A stretch of 64,000 nucleotides of DNA from Oryzomicrobium sp. (GTDB lineage: Bacteria > Pseudomonadota > Gammaproteobacteria > Burkholderiales > Rhodocyclaceae). This document shows positions 8,764 through 18,169 of this stretch, one piece after another. How positions within the stretch are numbered: the stretch's first letter is position 1; every line of letters starts with the position of its first letter. A program made the position numbers and the translations under genes. The stretch is from the NCBI RefSeq assembly GCF_021287045.1, contig NZ_JAJTBG010000004.1:124001-188000 (forward strand), in the 5' to 3' direction. Under the pieces are notes generated by a model. It made no database searches. It was not told the DNA's origin and saw only the letters and a program-made list of their open reading frames with translations.

Positions 8764-8911
8764 GGCGTCTCCAGGCGAAACCAGGGGAACCGAGGGAATC
8801 GGAGGCTGGGGCGCGGCCCGTCTCTGCCCGGTGACAAGCGGCGTGGGAATCCTGAATCCTGAATGCCGAACGCTGGGCTGGGTGCAGGATGCGGGGACGG
8901 GCGGCCGGGTA

Positions 8912-8944
8912 AAAACCGAAGTAAGACCCCGGACGCCGTCCGGG
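8912..8944 (-). terminator. Possible terminator after the BtuF-like gene
   Basis: A 7-bp perfect stem (CCCGGAC / GTCCGGG, 3-nt loop, 8928-8944) is followed on the minus strand by TCTTACTTCGGTTTTT. It lies about 115 bases past the stop at 9060. Confidence 0.45.
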
Positions 8945-9059
8945 CGTTCCGTGAAATTTGTTACGGTTCGGCGGACGGAATGGACGGGGGTGTGGCAATG
9001 CGTTTCACCAATCCCCTTTTGAGGCGCGGCCGACGAAAACCGTTGGTTTGGCCGGCCGC

Positions 9060-9866
9060 TCAGGCCCGGTCGGCGGCCTCGGCGGCGGCGCGGATGGCCG
9101 CCGCCAGGGCGGGCAGGCCGAGGCGGATGGCGGCAGGGCCCGGGGCCAGGATGTCGGCGGACTTGACCTCGGCCAGCTGGCCCCGGGCCAGGGCCGGGAT
9201 GGCGTCCCAGCCCGGGCGGGCCCGGACCTTCTCGGGGCGGAAGTGCTTGCCGCACCAGGAGCCGACGATCAGGTCCGGGGCGCGGCGCACCACCTCGTCC
9301 GGGTCGGCGATGATGCGCTCCCGGGCCCCGGGCTTGGCCGCCAGTTCGGCGAAGATGTCCTCGCCGCCGGCGATGGCGATGAATTCCGACACCCAGCGGA
9401 TGCCCGAGATCATGGGTTCATCCCACTCCTCGAAATACACCCGGGGGCGGCAGGGCAGGGCGGTGGCTTCCCGGCGCACCGCCTCGACCCGGGCCGCCAG
9501 GTCGTCGGCCAGGGCGTGGGCGCGTTCCGCCGCGCCCACCAGCCGGCCCACGGTTTCGACCATGGCCAGGATGCCGGCCACGTCGCGCTGGTTGAACAGA
9601 TGCACCTCGATGCCGGCCTTGACCAGTTCGGCGCAAATGCCCGCCTGGAGGTCGGAGAAGGCCAGCACCAGGTCCGGGCGCACCTCCAGAATCTTGTCCG
9701 CCTTGGCCGAGGAAAAACCGCTCACCTTGGGCTTTTCCTTGCGCGCCCGGGGCGGGTAGACGGTGAAGCCGGAAATGCCGGCGATGCGCTCTTCCTCCCC
9801 CAGGTCGTAGAGCACCTCGACGGTTTCGGTGGACAGGCAGACGATGCGTTGCGGCAGACGGGGCAT
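9060..9866 (-). CDS. BtuF-like periplasmic-binding-fold protein (cobalamin/iron-chelate type)
   Basis: A 268-residue protein with the helical-backbone metal-receptor fold of BtuF/FhuD proteins. It begins PQRIVCLSTETVEVLYDLGEEERIAGIS, has KILEVRPDLVLAFSDLQAGI, and ends with a domain around RRAPDLIVGSWCGKHF and RPGWDAIPALARGQL. From ATG 9866 there is no signal peptide. The frame extends upstream to 9962, but that stretch overlaps the metY terminator and is not a leader. The protein may act in the cytoplasm or the real start may be missed. Its ligand is uncertain. No ABC permease or ATPase gene is adjacent. Confidence 0.7.
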   Translation of the reverse strand: MPRLPQRIVCLSTETVEVLYDLGEEERIAGISGFTVYPPRARKEKPKVSGFSSAKADKILEVRPDLVLAFSDLQAGICAELVKAGIEVHLFNQRDVAGILAMVETVGRLVGAAERAHALADDLAARVEAVRREATALPCRPRVYFEEWDEPMISGIRWVSEFIAIAGGEDIFAELAAKPGARERIIADPDEVVRRAPDLIVGSWCGKHFRPEKVRARPGWDAIPALARGQLAEVKSADILAPGPAAIRLGLPALAAAIRAAAEAADRA

Positions 9867-9902
9867 GGCGGCGGAAAGCGGAACGGGGAACAAGGGGGCA
9901 TC

Positions 9903-9954
9903 ATAAAAAGAATCGGGGCGCCGGGAAAACCGTTGCCGGTCTTCCGGGCGCCCC
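9903..9954 (-). terminator. Terminator after metY
   Basis: A stem of about 13 bp with one mismatch (GGGGCGCCGGGAA / TTCCGGGCGCCCC) and a 14-nt loop lies just past the metY stop. On the minus strand it is followed by GATTCTTTTTATG. Confidence 0.75.
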
Positions 9955-9974
9955 GGGGGCATGGCGTGGCGCGC

Positions 9975-11246
9975 TTAGACGGCGGCCAGGGCCTGCTCCA
10001 GGTCGGCGATCAGGTCGTCAATGTGCTCGATGCCGATGGACAGGCGCACGGTGTCGACGGTGACGCCGGCCTTGGCCAGCTCTTCGGGGTTGAGCTGGCG
10101 GTGGGTGGTGGAGGCCGGGTGGCAGGCCAGGGACTTGGCGTCGCCGATGTTCACCAGGCGGGTGAACAGTTGCAGCGCATCCTGGAACTTGGTGCCGCCG
10201 ACGATGCCGCCCTCGACGCCGAAGGTGAGGATGCCGGAGGGCTTGCCGCCCATGTACTTCTTGGCCAGGGCGTGGTCCGGATGGTTTTCCAGGCCGGCGT
10301 AGTTCACCCACTTCACTTTCTTGTGACTTTGCAGGTATTTGGCCACGGCGATGGTGTTGTCGGTGATGCGCTCCATGCGCAGGGCGGCGGTTTCGATGCC
10401 CTGGAGGATGAGGAAGGCGTTGAACGGGCTGATGGCCGCGCCCATGTTGCGCAGGGGCACCACCCGGGCGCGGCCGATGAAGGCGGCGGGGCCCAGGGCT
10501 TCGGTGTAGACCACGCCGTGGTAGGAGACGTCGGGCTCGTTGAGGCGCTTGAAGCGTTCCTTGTGCTCGGCCCAAGGGAACTTGCCGCTATCGACGATGA
10601 TGCCGCCGATGGAGTTGCCGTGGCCGCCCAGGTACTTGGTCAGGGAGTGCACCACGATGTCGGCGCCGAATTCGATGGGGCGCAGCAGGAAGGGCGAGGG
10701 CACCGTGTTGTCCACGATCAGCGGAATGCCGTGGCGGTGGGCGATCTCGGCCAGCTTCTCGATGTCGGTGATGTTGCCCAGGGGGTTGCCGATGGTTTCG
10801 GCGTAGAGGGCCTTGGTCTTGCCGTCGATCAGCTTTTCGAAGGAAGAGGGATCGCGGTAGTCGGCGAAGCGCACCTGGATACCCAGTTGGGGCAGGGTGT
10901 GGGCGAACAGGTTGTAGGTGCCGCCGTACAGGGTGGCCGCCGAGACGATGTTGTCGCCGGCTTCGGCGATGGTCTGGATGGCGTAGGTGATGGCGGCCTG
11001 GCCGGAAGCCAGGGCCAGGCCGGCGATGCCGCCTTCCAGGGCCGCGACGCGCTTTTCCAGCACGTCCTGGGTGGGGTTCATGATGCGGGTGTAGATGTTG
11101 CCCGCCACCTTCAGGTCGAACAGGTCGGCCCCGTGCTGGGTGCTGTCGAAGGCGTAGGAGGTGGTCTGGTAGATGGGCACCGCCGCCGCCTTGGTGGTCG
11201 GGTCGGGCGAATAGCCGGCGTGGACGGCCAGGGTTTCGAGCTTCAT
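9975..11246 (-). CDS. metY: O-acetylhomoserine aminocarboxypropyltransferase (sulfhydrylase)
   Basis: A 423-residue PLP enzyme of the Cys/Met metabolism family that makes homocysteine from O-acetylhomoserine and sulfide. It opens with ETLAVHAGYSPDPTT and has YTRIMNPTQDVLEKRVAALEGG and the PLP-lysine motif VHSLTKYLGGHGNSIGG. The C-terminal part has LACHPASTTHRQL and VRLSIGIEHIDDLIADL, both typical of the group. ATG 11246 is preceded by AAAGGAAG at good spacing. It stands alone, with its own terminator and a 270-bp upstream region. Confidence 0.95.
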   Translation of the reverse strand: MKLETLAVHAGYSPDPTTKAAAVPIYQTTSYAFDSTQHGADLFDLKVAGNIYTRIMNPTQDVLEKRVAALEGGIAGLALASGQAAITYAIQTIAEAGDNIVSAATLYGGTYNLFAHTLPQLGIQVRFADYRDPSSFEKLIDGKTKALYAETIGNPLGNITDIEKLAEIAHRHGIPLIVDNTVPSPFLLRPIEFGADIVVHSLTKYLGGHGNSIGGIIVDSGKFPWAEHKERFKRLNEPDVSYHGVVYTEALGPAAFIGRARVVPLRNMGAAISPFNAFLILQGIETAALRMERITDNTIAVAKYLQSHKKVKWVNYAGLENHPDHALAKKYMGGKPSGILTFGVEGGIVGGTKFQDALQLFTRLVNIGDAKSLACHPASTTHRQLNPEELAKAGVTVDTVRLSIGIEHIDDLIADLEQALAAV

Positions 11247-11520
11247 GCAGCTTCCTTTGGCTGGGACGGAGCGCTTGAGGCGCCCCTCGGTCGGGTTGTT
11301 ATCGCTCGCTGCCGGACCGGTTGGGTCCGGAGAGTGGGGCGAGTTTAGCACCGCGGAATTTCCCGCTTATACGGAATGGGAATACGCAAAGAAGACGCGC
11401 AAAGAAGGCGTGCCACCAACGTATGGGGAAGGTGCAACAAAGCCCCGCTGCCGCCGCGCCGGGTGCGAGGCTCGGCGCGGCGGAATCTAATGTGGGCCAG
11501 CGGGGGGCTTGCCGGGGCGG

Positions 11521-12735
11521 TCAGGCCACCCGGCGGCGCGCCCATGCCCAGGCGGCGAAGCCGAGCACGCTCACCGCCAGCCCGGTGGCCACCACGCCGG
11601 TCCAGCCGGCATGGCTGTAGGCGGTGGCGGAGGCGAGGGAGCCGGCGGCGGCGCCGATGAAGTTGCTGGTCATGTAGCCGGCGGTGATGCGGTTGCGGGC
11701 CTCGGGGCGGATCTTGTAGATGGCGCCCTGGTTGCTCACGTGGACGCCCTGCACTGCCAGGTCCAGGGCCAGGATGCCGACGATGAAGGCCGTCAGGGAC
11801 TGGCCGGCGAAAGCCAGGGGCAGCCAGGAAAGCAGCAGCAGGGCCAGGCCGATGCCGGTGGTGGCCTCGCCCTTGCCGTGGTCGGCCAGCCGGCCGACGG
11901 CGGAGGCGGCCAGGGCGCCGATGGCCCCGGCCAGGCCGAACAGGCCGATGGTGCCTTCGGAAAAGCGGAAGGGCGGGGCAGCGAGCAGGAAGGCCATGGA
12001 GGTCCACAGCACGCTGAAGTTGGCGAAGGTCAGGGCCCCGAGCACGGCCCGCACCCGCAGCACCCGCTCTTCCTTGAACAGGGTGGCGATGGAAAGCAGC
12101 AACCGGGGGTAGGGCAGGCCGGCGGTTTCGTGGTGGCGGGGCAGGGCGCGGTAGAGGATGGCAGCCATGGCCACCATGGCCATGGCGCCGACCCAGTACA
12201 CAGTGCGCCAACTGCCCAGGGCGGCCAGGGAGCCGGCCACGGTGCGGGCGAGCAGGATGCCGAGCAAGAGGCCGCTCATCACCGTGCCCACGGTCTTGCC
12301 GCGCTTGTCCGGAGTGGCCAGGGTGGCGGCAAAGGGCACCAGCAGTTGGGCCACCACCGAGAGCAGGCCGGTCAGGGCCGTGCCCAGCAGCACCACGCCA
12401 AAATGGGGGGCGAAGGCGGTGGTGAGCAGGCCTGCGGCGCACAGCAGGGTCATGGTGACGATCAGCCCACGGCGCTCGAACAGATCCCCCAGGGGCACGA
12501 TCAGGAGCAGGCCCAGGGCGTAGCCGAGCTGGGCGGTGGTGACGATGAAACCGGCCTGGGTAGCGCTCAGGCCCAACTCGTCGGCCATGGTCGGCAGCAG
12601 GGGCTGGGGGTAGTAGTTGCTTGCCACGGCCAGGCCGGTGGCCATGGCCATGATCAGGACCAGCAGGGGGGAAAGAGGGGCAATGGGGGTAAGGGGCGCG
12701 GTGCCCGGCCGGGCAGCGGTGGAGGCGGTCGTCAT
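11521..12735 (-). CDS. MFS transporter, drug/arabinose efflux type
   Basis: A 404-residue major facilitator protein with about 12 hydrophobic segments. Conserved loop 2-3 residues appear as PLGDLFERRGLI (motif A type), and NYYPQPLLPTMADELGLS in the first loop is typical of a YnfM/AraJ-like subgroup. It ends in the basic tail ARRRVA. The start at ATG 12735 (MTTASTAARP) is preferred over an upstream in-frame codon that would read through the promoter. It diverges from the LysR gene at 12879 across 143 bp, so that regulator probably controls it. The exported compound is unknown. Confidence 0.85.
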   Translation of the reverse strand: MTTASTAARPGTAPLTPIAPLSPLLVLIMAMATGLAVASNYYPQPLLPTMADELGLSATQAGFIVTTAQLGYALGLLLIVPLGDLFERRGLIVTMTLLCAAGLLTTAFAPHFGVVLLGTALTGLLSVVAQLLVPFAATLATPDKRGKTVGTVMSGLLLGILLARTVAGSLAALGSWRTVYWVGAMAMVAMAAILYRALPRHHETAGLPYPRLLLSIATLFKEERVLRVRAVLGALTFANFSVLWTSMAFLLAAPPFRFSEGTIGLFGLAGAIGALAASAVGRLADHGKGEATTGIGLALLLLSWLPLAFAGQSLTAFIVGILALDLAVQGVHVSNQGAIYKIRPEARNRITAGYMTSNFIGAAAGSLASATAYSHAGWTGVVATGLAVSVLGFAAWAWARRRVA

Positions 12736-12851
12736 GGTCGGTTGGGGTTGGGGCGCGAAGCCTGGGCGGGACGCCCGGCCGTGCGTTGTATTGTGATTGT
12801 TCGCGCAGTATCGGCCAGGGCGTTCAATCACGCCAATGCATTGTTTTCATC

Positions 12852-12878
12852 GGATTGATGATGAAATAAGATCAATCC
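12852..12878. promoter_or_regulatory. Perfect inverted repeat abutting the LysR start, candidate operator
   Basis: GGATTGAT and ATCAATCC form an 8-bp perfect inverted repeat with an 11-nt spacer, ending exactly at the base before ATG 12879. It contains the T-N11-A pattern (ATTGAT...ATCAAT) of LysR-family sites. The position suits autorepression and control of the divergent MFS gene. Confidence 0.6.
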
Positions 12879-13790
12879 ATGAACCTGCGCCAACTCACTT
12901 ACGCCGTCGCCGTGGCCGAGGAAGAGAACTTCACCCGGGCCGCCGAACGCTGCCATACCGTGCAATCGGCCCTCAGCCACCAGGTGGCCCGGCTGGAGTC
13001 CGAACTGGGGGTCCAACTGTTCGAGCGCACCTCGCGGCGTGTGCGCCTCACCCCTGCCGGGCGCACTTTTCTCATCCATGCCCGTCAGGTGCTGGACGCC
13101 ACCCGCCGCCTCGAAGACGAAGTCGCCGCCAGTAGCGGCGTGATCCGCGGCACCCTGAGCATCGGCACCATCTCCACCCTGACCGGGGTGGATCTGGTGG
13201 AACTGCTGGCCGAGTACCAGGGCCTGCACCCCCAGGTGGACGTACAGATCCGCATGGGCATGAGCGACCGGATGCTCGACGAGCTGCGCGAGCAGAGCAC
13301 CGACGTGGCCTTTCTCGGCCTGTGGCCCGGGGAAGACGTGGCGGGGGTGGAAGCCCGTCTGCTCTGCGACGAGAGGCTGATGGCGGTGCTGCCCCTGGGG
13401 CATCCCCTGGCCGCCGCCGAGGCGCTCACTCTGGCCCAGTTGGCCGCCTATCCTCTGGTGGATTTCCACGGCGGCACTGGCCCGCGCCGCCAGACCGACG
13501 AGGCCTTCGCCGCAGCCGGGGTGCAGCGCCGGGTGCAATACGAGGTCAGTCATGTGGACCTGATCAAGGCCATCGCCCGCCGGGGCCTGGCCCTGGGCCT
13601 GGTGCCTGCTGCTTCGGCGGTCGAGTTCCGCGATCAGGGGCTTGCCGTGGTGCGGGTCCGGGACGCTCCCCGCCGCCGGGTCTATTTCGCCTGGGGCCGC
13701 CACCCGACCCCGGCAGCCGCCGCCTTTCAGGCCCTGGTCCTCGCCAGATTAGATGCCATCGCTCCGGTCGCCGATCCGGTGGACGGGTGA
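12879..13790 (+). CDS. LysR-family transcriptional regulator
   Basis: A 303-residue LysR protein. The N-terminal winged HTH is clear (MNLRQLTYAVAVAEEENFTRAAE, then VQSALSHQVARLESELGVQLFERTSRRVRLTPAG). The effector domain (about 90-300) includes GTLSIGTISTLTGVDLVELLAEY and ends near ALVLARLDAI. It is divergent from the MFS transporter and likely responds to a compound that transporter handles. No ribosome binding site can be separated from the operator immediately upstream, so translation may be leaderless. Confidence 0.92.
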   Translation: MNLRQLTYAVAVAEEENFTRAAERCHTVQSALSHQVARLESELGVQLFERTSRRVRLTPAGRTFLIHARQVLDATRRLEDEVAASSGVIRGTLSIGTISTLTGVDLVELLAEYQGLHPQVDVQIRMGMSDRMLDELREQSTDVAFLGLWPGEDVAGVEARLLCDERLMAVLPLGHPLAAAEALTLAQLAAYPLVDFHGGTGPRRQTDEAFAAAGVQRRVQYEVSHVDLIKAIARRGLALGLVPAASAVEFRDQGLAVVRVRDAPRRRVYFAWGRHPTPAAAAFQALVLARLDAIAPVADPVDG

Positions 13791-14176
13791 CCTGACCCAG
13801 TTGTGCGCTGTGGTACGGGTGCAGAATCGACGGGGGAACTACCCTTTAGCCGGCCGGATTGCTTGGCTGTCTTGGGGGAGTGGAGAATTCATTGTCATGT
13901 GAAATAGTTGCTCAAGCCGATGGCGTGATGACAGTTTTTGCCAGCTTTCTGGGCGGGTGTTTGGCTAGAATCCCGAGTGCTAGAAGGCCTTCTTCCGCTT
14001 GAGAATATGGTTGCCAAGAGGGATAAGTAACGCAAGGCCGTTGCGTTGTTGTGCGCTTCGATGTTCTTGGCTGGGACAGAAAATCTGACTAGAAGCCAGG
14101 GGAGTAGCGGTGCATGCTTGGCTGAAAGCCTGTGTATGGGTCTGCTGAATCAAAATTTTACGGGTGGGGACTCTTA
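13791..14176. other. Intergenic region upstream of the autotransporter
   Basis: About 385 bases with lower GC than the flanking genes and no convincing coding frame. It probably holds the promoter and leader of the autotransporter gene. GGTGGGGA lies just before ATG 14177. I see no repeat or known RNA motif. Confidence 0.5.
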
Positions 14177-15887
14177 ATGAACAATGTGGTTCGTTTCAAA
14201 TACGGGGTGTTGGCCGTTGCCATGGCACAATGTTTCAGTGCGCCGGTTCAAGCCCAAGTTACCAGTACTTATATGGTAACTTCAGGATTGTCGAGCATAC
14301 AGCAGATGGGGCTGAATACATCTTTATCTTAGTGATGGTACATCTGCTGCTCTTAGCTCGGGCACCAATAATTTTTATTTTAGCGGTGTATCCATAGTGC
14401 CGACAGTTACTGGGGTTTACACCCTTGGACAAACCAGTGCGCCTACCGATACCGTGATGCTGATTTATAACGGCACTTTCAACAAGAATGCGCCAACTGC
14501 ACCGAATGCTTTTAATGATGATGGCAGCGGTGGAACAATTGGCTCCGCATCGGTGGGGAGTTGCGGTGGGCCGAGCTATTGCCCCAAGATCGTTGGTTAT
14601 TCAATGACGGCTGGGGTCAAGTATTATTTGATCGTTTCCACCTATAATGCGGGTGACGCCAGCTTGCAATTGCCGCTTGGCTTTGCCGTCGATGGTCCTG
14701 GATATTTGAATTTTTATACCATTTCAGCAGTGACCGGGCAGTTTGTTCCCAATTCAACGACCAGAACCGGCGGTGTGGCGTCTGTCCTGGATTCCCTGAA
14801 TGGTGGTGCCGGCAATATGGCGCCGGCGATTGCCGCGCTTTCCGCGCTTTCGCCTGCCCAGCAGACGGGGGCGCTCGAGAAACTTACGCCTTCGACTTCC
14901 CGCGGCGCCCAGATCGCAGCCCAAAATAGCCTCTTCTCGGCCTTCGGCCAGATCGGCCAGCGCCTGGATGGCCTGCGCCTGGCGGGGGGCGAATTCAATG
15001 CCCGCTCCCTGGCCGCCGATGGCAGCGTGAGCATGGGCCTTTCCTCCGGCGATGGCGTTGCCAAGCAGGGGTTCTGGCTGAAGACGTATGGCCTGGAAAG
15101 CACCCAGGGGCAAAAGGATGGTTTCGCCGGCTATAAGGGTAGCGGGTGGGGCGTCGCGGCGGGCCTGGATCGTCAGTTCGCCCCCGGCCTGATCGGCGGT
15201 GTGGCGCTGAGTTATTCCGACACCTCGATTTCCTACCGCAATCAACTGGATGGCAACAGCAGCGGCGCCAAGAGCACCCAGCTGTCGCTGTACGGCACGA
15301 AGACCATCGGCAGCGCCTACGTCGATGCGGTCATTGCCTACGCTCAGCAAAAGAACAGCAGCAGCCGCGATACGGTCGTCAGTGGCATTGCCCGGGGGAA
15401 CTTCAACGGCGATCAATGGGGTGCCCGCCTGGGCGTCGGCCTGCCGGTCGCCCTGGGACGCGATCTTTCTATCGTTCCCCAGGCCCGGATCGAGTGGTCC
15501 CGTGTGCACCAGAAGTCTTACACCGAAACCGGCAGCGATCTGGCGCTGAACGTCGGTTCCTCTTCGGCCGAACGGCTGCGTAGCAGCCTGGGGGCCCAGT
15601 TGAATTACGACACCCTGGTGGCCGACGTCAAAGTCCAGCCGTTCGTGCGGGCCTTCTGGAACTACGACTTCAAGAACAACGGCGTGGATTCCGTGGCCAG
15701 CTTTGTCGGCGGTGGCGCATCGTTCGTCACCCCCGGGCAAAAGCTCGATCGCAATACCTACTCGGTGGGCGCCGGTGCGAATCTCTTCACCAAGGGTAAT
15801 TTCACGGCCACCGTCGGCTATGACTTCACCAGCGGTGATTCCTATCGCGCCCACGTGGCCCAGGCGAGCACCCGTTGGGCGTTCTGA
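14177..15887 (+). pseudogene. Autotransporter (type Va beta-barrel) gene interrupted by a frameshift
   Basis: Two frames together encode one protein. The first (14177-14332) gives MNNVVRFKYGVLAVAMAQ and a signal peptide ending APVQAQ, then stops at TAG 14330-14332. Skipping one base (T14330) joins it to an open frame reading SDGTSAALSSGTNNFYFSG and continuing to 15887. The passenger is short (about 200 residues). The C-terminal autotransporter barrel (about 260 residues) begins near FWLKTYGLESTQGQKDGFAGYKG and ends with ASTRWAF, the terminal Phe expected for BAM insertion. The only starts in the second frame, such as GTG 14397, lack a signal peptide. It may be a true pseudogene, a phase variant or a sequencing error. 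Confidence 0.75.
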
Positions 15888-15914
15888 CGGAGTTGTCGTT
15901 TGCCTGATGTGCAA

Positions 15915-15947
15915 AAGCCCGGCAGTTTTCTGCCGGGCTTTTTTTTT
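15915..15947. terminator. Terminator between the autotransporter and the DASS gene
   Basis: A 10-bp perfect stem (AAGCCCGGCA / TGCCGGGCTT) with loop GTTTTC is followed by nine or more T on the plus strand. The minus strand also has a short T run (CTTTTGC), so it may serve both convergent genes. Confidence 0.9.
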
Positions 15948-16021
15948 CTGCTTCGAATCGTCGAATTGCGTGCTTTAGTACGTGATGGAACGTCGCGGCT
16001 GCGTTTTCCAAATGCGGCGCA

Positions 16022-17524
16022 CTACTTGGCTACCGTCAGCAGCCCGAGGAAGTTCCACCAGGTCAGGGCGAAGAGCAGCAGCATGGCGTAGCCGATGGCG
16101 GTGATCCATAGGCCGAACTTGGTGAACTGCTTGCTGGTGAAGGTTTCGGTGCCCAGGCAGACCATGTTTTGCGGTGCGTTCACCGGCAGGATGAAGCCGA
16201 AGCTGACGACGAAGCCGAGCAGCATGGTCATGCCGCCCACGTTGATGTCGCCGCCCAGGCGTTGCAACACGGCGATCAGGATGGGAATCATGGCCGAGGT
16301 CAGGGCCGTGGCGCTGGCGAAGCCCAGGTGGATGAGGATCAGGAAGGCCGACAGGGCGGCGAACACGCCGAAGGGGCTGAGGGTTTCCAGGTGCAGGTTG
16401 CGCACGGCGATGTCGGCCAGCCAGATGGCCGCCTTGGTGTCGAGCAGGGCGGTACCCAGGCTGATGCCCACGCCGAACACCACCAGGGTGCCCCAGGGCA
16501 CCTTGGTCTGCACTTCCTTCCAGGTCATCACGCCGATGCCGGGCAGGAGCATCAGGGACAGGCCGACGATGGTGGTGGAGGTGGTGTCGAAGTCGTGCAG
16601 TTCCTTCTCGGTGGTCCAGAAGCACAGCAGGCCGAGGGCGATCAGCAGCACCCGCCATTCCTTACCGCTCATGGGGCCCAGTTCGGAGAGGGCCTTCTTC
16701 ATCGCCTCGCGGCCGCCCTGGATGCGTTCGGTCTCGGGCGGGAACAGGCGGCGGGCGATCACGTAGAGGGCCACCGACATCAGCACGCTCCACGGCGCGC
16801 CGGCCAGCAGCCAGTCCATCCAGCTCGGCGCATCGCCCAGGGATTTGCGCATGAAGCCGATGGTCAGCACGTTCTGGGCGGCGGAGGTGAGGATGCCCAC
16901 GTTCCACACGCTGGTGGCCTGGGCGATCATCATCATGATCGAGGCGGCGAACACCGAGCGCTTGTCCACGCCGAAGGCGGTGATGATGCCGGCCATGATC
17001 GGCACCACGCAGGCGGTACGCGCCGTGGCCGAGGGCACGATGAACGAGAGCAGGATGGTGACGACGATGGCCCCGAGCAGGATGCGCCGGGCACCGGTGC
17101 CGATGGTGGACAGGGTGCGCAGGGCGATGCGCTTGTCGAGGCCGCTGGCGGTCATGGCCACCGAGATGAACAGGGCGGCGCCCACCAGGGCCAGGGCGGT
17201 GTTGGAAAACCCGGCCAGGGCCATCTGCAGGCCGCCGTTGGTGCCCAACACCACGTCCGGGTTCTTGGGGCTGGGTGCGGTGCCGAGCATGAAGGCCATC
17301 AGGGCCACGATCAGTACCGAGGACACGGCGTAGTCCAGGGCTTCGGTGAGCCAGACGATCACCGCGAAGGCCAGGACGGCGAGCATGCGCTGGCCGGCGA
17401 CCGACAGGCCGGCCGGCTCGGGCATGAACAGAATGGCGGCGGCTGCGACGGCGCCTACGAGCACGCCCCAGGGAATGGCCGGGGCCTTGGCGGCGCCTGG
17501 TGTCGGGGAAACGGTGGCGGTCAT
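16022..17524 (-). CDS. DASS-family (SLC13) sodium/anion symporter
   Basis: A 500-residue inner membrane protein with 11-12 hydrophobic segments of the divalent anion:Na+ symporter family. Typical features are two Ser/Thr-Asn hairpin regions: IVPSATARTACVVPIMAGI in the first half and ILPVNAPQNMVCLGTETF near the C-terminus (the usual SNT-like motif is replaced by VNAP here). The family imports dicarboxylates, sulfate or related anions. ATG 17524 follows AAGGAGAACAAC, a good ribosome site. The substrate cannot be assigned; it stands alone. Confidence 0.85.
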   Translation of the reverse strand: MTATVSPTPGAAKAPAIPWGVLVGAVAAAAILFMPEPAGLSVAGQRMLAVLAFAVIVWLTEALDYAVSSVLIVALMAFMLGTAPSPKNPDVVLGTNGGLQMALAGFSNTALALVGAALFISVAMTASGLDKRIALRTLSTIGTGARRILLGAIVVTILLSFIVPSATARTACVVPIMAGIITAFGVDKRSVFAASIMMMIAQATSVWNVGILTSAAQNVLTIGFMRKSLGDAPSWMDWLLAGAPWSVLMSVALYVIARRLFPPETERIQGGREAMKKALSELGPMSGKEWRVLLIALGLLCFWTTEKELHDFDTTSTTIVGLSLMLLPGIGVMTWKEVQTKVPWGTLVVFGVGISLGTALLDTKAAIWLADIAVRNLHLETLSPFGVFAALSAFLILIHLGFASATALTSAMIPILIAVLQRLGGDINVGGMTMLLGFVVSFGFILPVNAPQNMVCLGTETFTSKQFTKFGLWITAIGYAMLLLFALTWWNFLGLLTVAK

Positions 17525-17888
17525 GTTGTTCTCCTTGTCGCGTGGGGATTCCCGCAAGCGCGGGCCGGAACGGGAGCGCGGCGCCGGGCCGGTACGTTCG
17601 ATCCGGCGGCGGGTGCATGCCAAAGTGATTGTGGCGGAATTCGGACTCCGCCGGGTTGCGGAATCCTTGACACCGTTTCCGGCGCTGCCTTTCCTGTGGG
17701 CCCTGCGTTGGTGCGGGATCAGGAAAGTATACGGTGCGTAATTATTTGTTGCCTTGAATGTGGCGTGGATGCCTGTTGTACGTCAACAACAGTCACTGGC
17801 TACCACATTGCGTAATAGCGTTTCGGGGAAAAGAACTCCATCCCCGGACGGCACCGGCAGCCATCGATACGCGCGATGGGCCACTGGA
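17525..17888. other. Intergenic region upstream of the DASS symporter
   Basis: About 360 bases without a gene. On the minus strand it holds a good -10 hexamer TATACT (17726-17731) but no convincing -35. The part near 17740-17830 is relatively AT-rich and contains TTGTTGAC. It probably includes the symporter promoter and the 3' leader of the XRE gene. Confidence 0.45.
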
Positions 17889-18161
17889 CTAGTTTTCCAG
17901 CCCCTTGAACATCTCCGGGTTGAGCAGGTCGTGCAGGGGCACCTGCAAGGCATCGGCCAGCAGGCCCATGTTGTCGATGGAGATGTTGCGTTCGGCGCGT
18001 TCCACCTCGGACACGTAGGTACGGCTCAAGCCCGCCTGGAGGGCCAAGGCCTCCTGCGACAAATCCTTGAGACGGCGAACGCGCCGCAGGTTTTGGGCGA
18101 AAACCTTGCGTGCGGTTTGCGATTTGGATGCATTTCCCATAGGGCGAAGCATCCATTTCAT
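17889..18161 (-). CDS. XRE-family helix-turn-helix regulator
   Basis: A 90-residue protein consisting almost only of a Cro/CI-type HTH: NLRRVRRLKDLSQEALALQAGLSRTYVSEVERAERNISID followed by LLADALQVPLHDLL. The start could be ATG 18161 or ATG 18140 (MGNASKSQ); neither has a strong ribosome site. It lies between the DASS symporter and the divergent diguanylate cyclase and could regulate either. The upstream region contains CTATCTAC / GTAGATAG repeats that are candidate operators. Confidence 0.85.
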   Translation of the reverse strand: MKWMLRPMGNASKSQTARKVFAQNLRRVRRLKDLSQEALALQAGLSRTYVSEVERAERNISIDNMGLLADALQVPLHDLLNPEMFKGLEN

Positions 18162-18169
18162 TCAAGTAA

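Noticed and set aside
6142..8862. A plus-strand open frame of over 900 codons opposite the molybdo-hydroxylase genes
   Set aside because: It is the antisense shadow of GC-rich codons: composition is Gly/His/Val/Gln-rich with no domain, and the minus strand holds clear enzymes.
11247..11520. SAM-type riboswitch upstream of metY
   Set aside because: A CCGGACC/GGTCCGG hairpin exists, but no conserved SAM-riboswitch core could be recognised by eye.
14397..15887. The second autotransporter frame as a separate gene starting at GTG 14397
   Set aside because: No signal peptide or ribosome site, and the frame is open well upstream where it continues the passenger of the first frame.
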